Origin: Poriferisodalis sp965204195
Lineage (GTDB): Bacteria > Actinomycetota > Acidimicrobiia > Acidimicrobiales > Poriferisodalaceae
Length of the DNA stretch: 64,000 bases
NCBI RefSeq assembly: GCF_965204195.1
Contig: NZ_OZ241975.1
Span: 1,178,001 to 1,242,000, forward strand
Reading direction: 5' to 3'
Every line of letters begins with the position of its first letter. The stretch's first letter is position 1. Positions 34,962 through 42,319 of the stretch are shown here, piece by piece. The notes beneath the pieces are model-generated. The model was given only the letters and a program-made list of their open reading frames with translations, was not told the origin of the DNA and did no database searches. The position numbers were made by a program, and so were the translations under genes.

Positions 34962-34976
34962 ATCTCTCAAAGAGAT
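34962..34976. promoter_or_regulatory. Palindrome upstream of the LysR gene, likely operator
   Basis: atctct-caa-agagat, a perfect 6+3+6 inverted repeat containing a T-N11-A core, the usual LysR box. It lies 30-44 bases before the LysR start. AT-rich flanks stand out from the GC-rich surroundings. Its position suggests autoregulation. Confidence 0.5.
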
Positions 34977-35173
34977 TAAAACTATCTGCCCTAACTGCTG
35001 GCCCGATAGTGAAGCCGACGCTAATTTGATCTCGAGCGGTTACCCCAAGCCGTTTCACATATCGCACTGCCGCACGGTGTCCCCCCACCCAGGCAGGCGA
35101 AAGCCGGATCGGAAGCCCCCGCTCCGACCGGCTCCAGGTCGAAGCGTCCCCCACGCCCAGCGACCTCAGCGAA

Positions 35174-35202
35174 GAAGCCGGCCCTCCCCCCGGGCCGGCT
35201 TC
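35174..35202 (-). terminator. Terminator of the aconitase gene
   Basis: gaagccggccc (35174-35184) pairs with gggccggcttc (35192-35202) around seven bases, 7 bases past the aconitase stop in its direction of transcription. Strong 11-bp stem, no long T-run. Confidence 0.65.
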
Positions 35203-35208
35203 CTCGCG

Positions 35209-37488
35209 TCAAAGCGAGGCTCGGATGATGTTGAGCGCCGAGCCTGCCTTGAACCATTCGATCTGGTCGTCGCTGAACGTGTGGTTGGCCTCGAACGAGA
35301 ACGTGTCGCCCGACGGCTTGCGCACCTCGACGGTGACCGGGCGGCCCGGCGCCAGATCGGCGAGCCCCAGCACCGAGATCCGATCATCCTCATCGATGTG
35401 GTCGTAGTCGGCAGGATCCGCAAACGTGAGCGGCAGCATGCCCTGCTTCTTCAGGTTGGTCTCGTGGATGCGGGCGAAGCTGCGGCACAGCGCGACCAAG
35501 CCGCCCCGAAAGCGCGGCTCCATGGCGGCGTGCTCGCGGCTCGAGCCCTCGCCCATGTTCTGGTCGCCGATCACCACCCAGTTCACGCCGGCGGCGTGAT
35601 ACGCCTTCGCGATCTCCGGGTACGGCTGCGTCTCGCCGGTCAACTGGTTCTTGCCGTGCCCGACGTCGTACCCGTCGAAGGCATTCACCGCACCGAGGTA
35701 CAGGTTTCCCGAAATGTTCTCGAGGTGGCCCCGGTAGCGAAGCCACGGGCCGGCCATGGAGATGTGATCGGTGGTGAACTTGCCCTTGGCCTTGACCAGC
35801 ACCGGGAGATCGGCGTAGTCGTCGCCGTCCCACGCTTCGAACGGCTCGAGCACCTGCAGGCGGTCTGATGTCGGCGAGACCCGTACCTCGACACTGCCCG
35901 GATCAGCCGGCGGGGCCACGAACCCGCTCTCGCCGGGATCGAAGCCGGCCGGCGGCAGCTCCACGCCCACCGGGGTCGGCAGCGAGACCGGCTCCCCGGC
36001 ATCGGTGTGCAGCACGCCGTCCACGGGATCGAAGTCGAGCGTTCCCGCCAGCGCCAGGGCCATGACGGTCTCGGGCGACGTGACGAATGCCAGCGTCGCG
36101 GCGTCGCCGTCGTTGCGCTTGGGGAAATTGCGGTTGTAAGACGTGACGATCACGTTCGCCTGACCGGGGACGTAGTTCTCGTCGCCGGAGCGGTCCCACT
36201 GGCCGATGCAGGGCCCGCAGGCGTTGGCGAGCACCGTGGCGCCCAGCGCCTCGAAGTCGGCGAGCAGCCCGTCACGCTCGATGGTGGCACGCACCTGCTC
36301 CGAGCCTGGGGTCACGAGCAGCTGCGTCCGTGCCCGCAGCCCCTTGGCAGCGGCATCGCGAGCGATCGAGGCGGCCCGGGTGATGTCCTCGTAGCTGGAG
36401 TTCGTGCAGCTGCCGATGAGCGCTGCGCTGATCTGAAGCGGCCAGCCCTCGGCTTGGGCCTCCGCGCCCAGGGCGGACACCTCACGGGCGAGGTCGGGCG
36501 TGTGGGGACCATTGATGTGGGGCCGCAGTCGCGACAGGTCTATCTCGATGACCTGGTCGTAATGGGCGCCAGGGTCGGCCATCGCCTCGTCATCGGGCCG
36601 CAGGTGCTCGGCGACCGCGTCGGCCGCCGCGGCCACCGCGGAGCGTCCGGTGGCCGACAGGTAGCGGGCCATCGCAGCGTCGTAGCCGAACAGCGACGTG
36701 GTGGCGCCGATCTCGGCACCCATGTTGCAGATCGTGCCCTTGCCGGTGGCGCTGAGCGATTCGGCGCCCGGGCCGAAGTACTCCACGATCGCCCCGGTGC
36801 CGCCGGACACTGTCAGGATCTCGGCCACCTTCAGGATCACGTCCTTCGGCGCACTCCAGCCGGACAGCTCGCCGGTGAGGTGTACACCGATGACCTTGGG
36901 CCACCGCACGTTCCAGGCGAAGCCGGTCATGACGTCGACGGCATCGGCGCCGCCCACGCCGACCGCCACCATGCCCAGCCCGCCGGCATTGGGCGTGTGG
37001 CTGTCGGTGCCGATCATCATCCCGCCGGGGAAGGCGTATTGCTCCAGCACGACCTGGTGGATGATGCCGCTGCCGGGCTTCCAGAAGCCTGCGCCGTAGC
37101 GGGCGCACACGCTCTCGAGAAAGTCGTAGACCTCCTCGTTGTTCTCCGACGCGGCGAGCAGGTCGCGCTTGCCGTCTTCACGGGCCTGGATGAGATGGTC
37201 GCAGTGGGTCGTGGTGGGCACCGCCACCTCGTCCAGCCCCGCAGTCATGAACTGCAGCCACGCCATCTGCGCTGTGGCGTCCTGCATAGCGACCCGGTCG
37301 GGTGTCAAGTCCACATACGAGACACCCCGCTCGAGTTCCTGTTCACGGTGAGACAGATGCGCGATCAGGATTTTCTCCGACAGCGTGAGCGCTCGGCCCA
37401 ACCGCTCGCGCCCGAAGACCACGGCGTCGGCCAGTCCGGCGTACACCCCTTCGATCAGCTCGATCGGAGTACTCGCGTGAACGGCCAT
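35209..37488 (-). CDS. acn: Aconitate hydratase, mitochondrial-type
   Basis: 759 residues, the length of mitochondrial-type aconitase and shorter than AcnA (about 890). Iron-sulfur Cys in SCTNSS and ACGPCIGQW; TDSHTPNAGGLGM near 160; swivel domain with GEGSSREHAAMEPRFRGG. It isomerises citrate to isocitrate. The start ATG 37488 follows GGAGGACAT. It is alone, with a strong hairpin after the stop. AcnA/IRP-type RNA binding is not expected for this subgroup. Confidence 0.96.
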   Translation of the reverse strand: MAVHASTPIELIEGVYAGLADAVVFGRERLGRALTLSEKILIAHLSHREQELERGVSYVDLTPDRVAMQDATAQMAWLQFMTAGLDEVAVPTTTHCDHLIQAREDGKRDLLAASENNEEVYDFLESVCARYGAGFWKPGSGIIHQVVLEQYAFPGGMMIGTDSHTPNAGGLGMVAVGVGGADAVDVMTGFAWNVRWPKVIGVHLTGELSGWSAPKDVILKVAEILTVSGGTGAIVEYFGPGAESLSATGKGTICNMGAEIGATTSLFGYDAAMARYLSATGRSAVAAAADAVAEHLRPDDEAMADPGAHYDQVIEIDLSRLRPHINGPHTPDLAREVSALGAEAQAEGWPLQISAALIGSCTNSSYEDITRAASIARDAAAKGLRARTQLLVTPGSEQVRATIERDGLLADFEALGATVLANACGPCIGQWDRSGDENYVPGQANVIVTSYNRNFPKRNDGDAATLAFVTSPETVMALALAGTLDFDPVDGVLHTDAGEPVSLPTPVGVELPPAGFDPGESGFVAPPADPGSVEVRVSPTSDRLQVLEPFEAWDGDDYADLPVLVKAKGKFTTDHISMAGPWLRYRGHLENISGNLYLGAVNAFDGYDVGHGKNQLTGETQPYPEIAKAYHAAGVNWVVIGDQNMGEGSSREHAAMEPRFRGGLVALCRSFARIHETNLKKQGMLPLTFADPADYDHIDEDDRISVLGLADLAPGRPVTVEVRKPSGDTFSFEANHTFSDDQIEWFKAGSALNIIRASL

Positions 37489-37589
37489 ATGTCCTCCCGG
37501 GCTCGTCGGCGTGCTCAGCTCATGCGCAGCGGTTGAGCCTGCTCGCCGTCGAACCTATCTAGAGGATGCGGCTCTTGTTCGCTGCGCGA

Positions 37590-38675
37590 TCAAGGCCGGA
37601 CTTCGTAGTAGAGGTTCGCGGCGTCGTTGAAGTCATGCTCGGTGAAGCGTGTGAATCCGGCGGCTGCGGTCATTTCTCGGGCCTTGTCGGGATAGAGACC
37701 GAGCGTGCCCAGTCCCATGCCGTCCGGCTCGCTCAGCGCCGACTGGAGGCAGCTCGTGACGGAGAAGCCGTAGAACATGGCCAGCATCGGGTTGCGACGG
37801 TCCAGGTTGAAGTCACCCTTGGAGCGGATGTCCTTGATGAGCAGCGTGCCGTCGGCGTCGAGCGCGCCTCGGATGGCGTCGAGTGCGTCGTCGGGGCGGG
37901 GCATGTCGTGGAGGCAGTCGAACGTGAGTGCCAGATCGAAATCGCCCGTGGCGGGAACGTCGGAGGCGCCGGCCTCGACGAACGTCGTGTTCTCCAGACC
38001 TGCGTCCTCAGCCCGTTCCTGTGCTTGCTGGACCGCGATGGCCGACGGATCGAAGCCGACGACCTCGGTATTGGGCCACTTCTCGGCGATCAAGCAGGCC
38101 GACACGCCCGCTCCGCAGCCCACGTCGAGCACTTTGGCACCGCGTTCCAGCTTGGCTACGACACCGTCGAGACCGCCCAGGATGACCGACGTGAGGTTCT
38201 GGCGGCTGAATGGCCCGGTGGTGCGGGCCAAGCCGGCCGCCGCTCGGGGACCCTGCTGCTCGTAGGTCATGCCGATGCCGGTGCGGAACGAGTCGAGGAT
38301 CAGATCCAAGACTTGGTCACCGAGCCCGCCGCGAAAGGCGCCCATGGCGAAGTGCAGCGAGCCCTCCTCATCGACGAGCAGCGCCTCGGCCTCGGGCGAC
38401 AGCGAGAAGGCGCCGTCGTCGTGATCGACGAGGCCGGCGGCCGCCACGCCGTACAGCCACTCCCGCACCAACCGTTCGGTCAGTCCGGTTGCCTCCGCCA
38501 CGTCATGGCTCGTGGCGGGTTGGGTCTCCGAGAGGGCTGGGAAGAGCCCCAGCTGGTCGCCGATGTGCAGCATCGCCGACACCATCTCGCCCTTCTTGTA
38601 CGTCCACACTTGGAAGGCGAGCTTCTTCAGGACGTCAGGATCGATCTCACGCTGTTCGGTTGCGGTCTCAGCCAT
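37590..38675 (-). CDS. SAM-dependent methyltransferase with N-terminal winged helix (Rv2258c-like)
   Basis: 361 residues from ATG 38675. A longer frame to 38726 exists, but its first 17 codons lie in the intergenic repeat and are not conserved. N-terminal helices and winged helix (LLHIGDQLGLF-like: MLHIGDQLGLFPALS), then the Rossmann motif KVLDVGCGAGVSACLIAEKW, VVGFDPSAIAVQQA and LTFDCLHDMPRPDDAL. The layout matches the Rv2258c/TylF-like class, which acts on small molecules of unknown identity. Single gene, same strand as VanY upstream. Confidence 0.88.
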   Translation of the reverse strand: MAETATEQREIDPDVLKKLAFQVWTYKKGEMVSAMLHIGDQLGLFPALSETQPATSHDVAEATGLTERLVREWLYGVAAAGLVDHDDGAFSLSPEAEALLVDEEGSLHFAMGAFRGGLGDQVLDLILDSFRTGIGMTYEQQGPRAAAGLARTTGPFSRQNLTSVILGGLDGVVAKLERGAKVLDVGCGAGVSACLIAEKWPNTEVVGFDPSAIAVQQAQERAEDAGLENTTFVEAGASDVPATGDFDLALTFDCLHDMPRPDDALDAIRGALDADGTLLIKDIRSKGDFNLDRRNPMLAMFYGFSVTSCLQSALSEPDGMGLGTLGLYPDKAREMTAAAGFTRFTEHDFNDAANLYYEVRP

Positions 38676-38694
38676 CCGCAAGAAGCTACTCGCC

Positions 38695-38767
38695 CTGTGT
38701 TTCCCGCTCATGTTCCCCATTCCCATGCGATTGGGCTCACGGGCCGCTCAGGCCCCGGCTTCGCCTG
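38695..38767 (-). repeat. Intergenic repeat, copy B
   Basis: On the minus strand it reads aggcgaagccggggcc, then tgagcggcccgtgagcccaat, then cgcatgggaatggggaac; about five substitutions separate it from 23812-23884. Like copy A it follows the stop of a gene on its own strand (VanY here). It precedes the methyltransferase and contains a spurious ATG-rich start. Confidence 0.7.
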
Positions 38768-38792
38768 GCGGCTCAGCCTCTTGGCCGCTCGC

Positions 38793-39674
38793 TCAGGCGG
38801 TGCAGAGGGGGTCGTCGCCGGTCGGGGGCTGATGGAAGCACAGGATTGCCTCGACGCCGACGTAGGTGAACTCCCATGGCTCGGGCTCCGGGCCCTGCCG
38901 GCCGCCGTCAGGGGGGTAGCTGGGGATCCAGCCGTGCTTCTTGGCATTGGCGAAGTTGCCGGCTGAGATCCACTCATAGGCCGGGGAGCTGCCGAAGTCG
39001 TGGTAGCCGGATTGGCCGATGTCGATGGCGTATCCGGTGTGGTGCTTGGAATAGCCGGGGGGTGCCGACATCTTCATGCGGTCTGCCACGTCATCGAACT
39101 CATATGGCGCCTTGATCGGACGCAGGAACAGCTGCCGCTGGTACCGGTGCCCCCGGTACGCGGAGTTCAACTCCAGCTCGAAGCCGTGCTCGGCAGCGTC
39201 CTGCTGCAGGGCCAGCCATGCCGCGGCGGCAGGACGCTGCAGCGTGAGGCCATCGTCGATGAGGCGCATCAGCGCGTAGTCGGCTGGCAGGGGCCGGCGC
39301 TGGTAGCCGCGTTCGATGGCCTCGGCACGGATGTGCTCGTCCATCTCGTCCGAATAGGTGATCGTCGGCGCAGCCGAGAGCGACGACAGGTTCGGCAGTT
39401 CTGCTGTGGTGAACAGCTCGTTGAACTCCGGCCCGGTGAAGTGCGGGAAGGACAGCGAGTCGACACCGGCGGGCGGGAGCTTCTGCCATCGAGACTCGGG
39501 TTCGTGGGTGGTTCGTGGCGGATCCCACGGTCCGACGACTGGGTCGGTGATGTGCCATTGCCCGTCGATCGAGCTCGCGCCAGCTGCATTCGGGGAGACG
39601 AGCGCGCCGACGGCGAAGGCCAGCGTGGCTGCCGCCCAAGCCAAGCGACGATCAGTTGACACCAGCGCGCTCAC
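38793..39674 (-). CDS. VanY/DacY-type D-alanyl-D-alanine carboxypeptidase, secreted
   Basis: 293 residues, signal peptide (1-33, ATLAFAVGALVSPNAAGA). The peptidase M15B core has SAYRGHRYQRQLF (171-183) and the zinc motif SKHHTGYAIDI (His211, Asp218). In most members a third zinc ligand His sits in EPWHxRY; here the matching place is PEPWEFTYVG, with Glu269. The fold is clear; the metal site is non-standard. It would trim D-Ala from peptidoglycan stems. Followed by the intergenic repeat, then the methyltransferase. Confidence 0.88.
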   Translation of the reverse strand: MSALVSTDRRLAWAAATLAFAVGALVSPNAAGASSIDGQWHITDPVVGPWDPPRTTHEPESRWQKLPPAGVDSLSFPHFTGPEFNELFTTAELPNLSSLSAAPTITYSDEMDEHIRAEAIERGYQRRPLPADYALMRLIDDGLTLQRPAAAAWLALQQDAAEHGFELELNSAYRGHRYQRQLFLRPIKAPYEFDDVADRMKMSAPPGYSKHHTGYAIDIGQSGYHDFGSSPAYEWISAGNFANAKKHGWIPSYPPDGGRQGPEPEPWEFTYVGVEAILCFHQPPTGDDPLCTA

Positions 39675-39759
39675 CAGTCATCGACAGCACCAATCGAACC
39701 ATACGAGATGGCTGCGATCCGGCAGCGTCTTTGTTCGTCCCGCCGGCTGGCGGATGGGT

Positions 39760-40740
39760 CTACACGTAGGGCCAGCGACGCTTCGCGGCTGCTGGGCTGT
39801 CCGAGGCCCCATCGAGCCGGGCGGGCTCGGTGAGCGCCCAGCGGCGGCGCCACGCCGATGCCGTGGGGCCCTCGAGGCCGGGGCTGTCGGCGTCGTGCAA
39901 GCGCCGACGGGCCGCGAACCAGTTCCCGGTGGCCGTCTCGTCGGCGAGTCCCTCCACCGCAGCTTGGAGCCGCCGGGTAAAGCGGCGGTTGTTCTCGCCC
40001 TCGCCGAAGCTCAGCGGCCGGCCGAAATTGATCACCGATCGCGCACGCCTCGGCCACGCACGGCCCTTGCGCAGGATGTCGAATGTGCCCCGGATGTGCA
40101 CGGGCACCACAGGTACGCCGGCCTGCTTGGCCAGGAATGCAGCACCGGGACGGAACTGCTGACCCCAGCCGTCGCGGGATCTACCGCCCTCGGGATAGAT
40201 CACCAGGCTCCAGCCGTTGCGCAGCAGCGTGACCGCCTTGTCGATCGTGCGTCGGTTGAGTGCGGTTCGCTCGATGGGGATGGCGCCGACGAACAGTGCC
40301 GAGATCGCTGACGACACCCGGTTTCCGAAGAAATAGTCGGCCGCAGCGCCGACCACGAGCCGGTTGCACCACGGTTCGGGAACCGAGGTGGCGATGACTG
40401 CCGTATCCACATGGCTCTGGTGGTTGGCAGCGAACACCGCCGGACCGTCGAGCTCGCTGAGCCGGTCCACTCCCTTGATCGTCGGCTGGGCGTAGTAGCG
40501 CACGAGCCCGCGGACGATGGTGTCGCGTGCAACCCGTCGGGCAACCCGAGCCGGGAAGCGCCGAGCCCAGTCGGTGTCGTAGTTCGGACCCACGTTGACC
40601 GGCAGGGGCGTCTGGCCTCGGGGGGTTGCGGCCGCTCGCAGCGGGAATTCGGTGCCGCGCATGATGCGCGTCACCGACGCCCTCGTGCGCTGGGCGCGCT
40701 TGGCCCCGAGGTGGGAGATCCCCGGCTTCTCAGACGACAT
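39760..40740 (-). CDS. 1-acyl-sn-glycerol-3-phosphate acyltransferase (PlsC-like)
   Basis: 326 residues. Acyltransferase block I AANHQSHVDTAV (His107-x4-Asp112), block III YPEGGRSRDG and block IV VPVVPVHI are in order. The start overlaps the end of the DUF2088 gene by 11 bases, so it is the last gene of a three-gene operon with the reductase-HAD fusion. In that context it may attach acyl or alkyl chains to glycerophosphate, an ether-lipid or wax-related backbone, or a polar head group. C-terminal 60 residues are specific and basic. Confidence 0.87.
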   Translation of the reverse strand: MSSEKPGISHLGAKRAQRTRASVTRIMRGTEFPLRAAATPRGQTPLPVNVGPNYDTDWARRFPARVARRVARDTIVRGLVRYYAQPTIKGVDRLSELDGPAVFAANHQSHVDTAVIATSVPEPWCNRLVVGAAADYFFGNRVSSAISALFVGAIPIERTALNRRTIDKAVTLLRNGWSLVIYPEGGRSRDGWGQQFRPGAAFLAKQAGVPVVPVHIRGTFDILRKGRAWPRRARSVINFGRPLSFGEGENNRRFTRRLQAAVEGLADETATGNWFAARRRLHDADSPGLEGPTASAWRRRWALTEPARLDGASDSPAAAKRRWPYV

Positions 40741-42319
40741 CGGCCATCAGCATGGGCGGATTGTGAAAGTGGGTGATCGACGGGTCGCGCCCGACCACGT
40801 CGGTTGCCATCTCGAGCGCATCGTTCAGCGTCGAAGCAGAACGGAAGCCCATGCGCTGGGTGGCGGCCTTGTCGCCGCCGACGATGATCACCCCGCCCAG
40901 ATGCTCGAGCGCGTGCGCGCACCAGTACCACATGTAGAACGGGTGCACGCCGTGGTAGGCGTAGGAGGTCCGGTACAGGTGCCGGTACCACTCGTCTTCG
41001 GCGTAGCGCTTCTCGTACCGGTGCTCGATGATCGCTGGATCGGTGGTGTTGGCCAGGACCTCTTCGAAGAAGTCGATGTAGCTGGGGTGGTGGACGGGGT
41101 GGAACTCCCACGGCGTGGGGTGCGTCATGATCACCACGCCGCCTTGGCGGACGAGCGGCTTGCCCCGGTACAGGTTGAAGAAATAGCCGAGGCCCAAGCA
41201 CGCCACCAGGATCGGGTTCATGATCGAGTTGACGTTGTAGGGGCAGATGTAGGGCAGCCCCATGGTCAGCACGTCGGTCTGGCCTTCCACCCGCACCAGG
41301 TGCTGGCGGTAGACGTTCTCCAGCGTCTGGCGGTGCACGGCCTCGACCTCGCCGGCCTGCACGGATGTCAGCCCGTACGGCGCCCGGATGCCTTGAAAGA
41401 TGCGCCGGGCCTGCCGGCGCGACATGAGGTCGAGCGCCGTCTTGGTGCCCATCAGCATCATGCGGTCTCGCGGCGTCATCTCCCACTCGCGCCGCTTCAG
41501 GAAGTCGTACGGCGAAGGGAATTCGTTGTTGTTGAGCGTCGTCTCGATCTGGAACACCTTCACGCCGGCCTCTGCCAGCAGGCGCCCTTGGCGCCAGTTG
41601 CGCGTGTGCAGCTCAGAGCTCTCGGGATCCATGAACGATGTCGAGTGCAGCATCGTGTGCACGTTGTGGTGGTGGCGCAGCGCCGTGTAGGGCGACAGGC
41701 CGGTAGCGACGCTCTTGTGGCCGCCGTCCATCGACACCAGGTTGATGTTGACGTACACCAGCAGGTCCGACTCGGCGGCTCGCTTGGAGATCACCACCTC
41801 CTCGCCGGCGTCGGTGGTGCCCAGGTGGGTGAGCGCGTCGGGATCCTCGGCGTCGAAGTTGTAGAGCTGGCCGTGGGGGGCGAAGGCGTCGTACACCCGG
41901 TCGCCGACGGCGTGACGTAGCTCCGCTTCGGTCATGCGGCGATGCAGCGCAAGCGCGGCAATGAGCTCGACGTCGTCGACGCCGGCGGCGGCCGCCATGT
42001 CCAGGACCTGCTCGATGATCCGGCCGCGGATGTCGGGCGCGGCCATCGGGGGCAGCGGCAGCGAGAGGTCGTCGAAGGCGATGGTCAGCTTCATGCCCGG
42101 CTGCATGTAGGCGGCCAGGGGATCGCGATCGCCCTGCGGATTGGCCAGAGCCTCGGCAATAGCGCGTTCGGGATCGCGCACGGGATCCAGCGGCTCGTTG
42201 GGGTACACGACCCGGCTGCCGACGGGCAGTTTCTCCAGCCGGAGCCCCTCGCCGTGGTGGAACAGGATCGGCGGGGTCGTGCGGTCCACCTCGAGGACGA
42301 GGCCCTTGCGCGCGGTCAC
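40730..42319 (-). CDS. DUF2088 (LarA-like) domain protein
   Basis: 529 residues. The N-domain has IAFDDLSLPLPPMAAPDIRG, a near match to the LarA nickel-pincer loop DDLTRPTP, and ALALHRRMTEAELRHAVG; the C-domain carries HPTPWEFHPVHHPSY and many His/Tyr. LarA proper uses a nickel-pincer cofactor made by LarB, LarC and LarE; none are near. Large DUF2088 proteins of this type occur in Acidimicrobiia and mycobacteria in lipid contexts. It overlaps the reductase gene by four bases and PlsC by 11. Role in the operon unknown, perhaps isomerisation or dehydrogenation of a hydroxyacid. Confidence 0.85.
   Translation of the reverse strand: MTARKGLVLEVDRTTPPILFHHGEGLRLEKLPVGSRVVYPNEPLDPVRDPERAIAEALANPQGDRDPLAAYMQPGMKLTIAFDDLSLPLPPMAAPDIRGRIIEQVLDMAAAAGVDDVELIAALALHRRMTEAELRHAVGDRVYDAFAPHGQLYNFDAEDPDALTHLGTTDAGEEVVISKRAAESDLLVYVNINLVSMDGGHKSVATGLSPYTALRHHHNVHTMLHSTSFMDPESSELHTRNWRQGRLLAEAGVKVFQIETTLNNNEFPSPYDFLKRREWEMTPRDRMMLMGTKTALDLMSRRQARRIFQGIRAPYGLTSVQAGEVEAVHRQTLENVYRQHLVRVEGQTDVLTMGLPYICPYNVNSIMNPILVACLGLGYFFNLYRGKPLVRQGGVVIMTHPTPWEFHPVHHPSYIDFFEEVLANTTDPAIIEHRYEKRYAEDEWYRHLYRTSYAYHGVHPFYMWYWCAHALEHLGGVIIVGGDKAATQRMGFRSASTLNDALEMATDVVGRDPSITHFHNPPMLMADVV

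Noticed and set aside
40730..42319. Calling the DUF2088 protein lactate racemase
   Set aside because: It is longer than LarA, the nickel-cofactor genes are not nearby, and the operon context is lipid metabolism.
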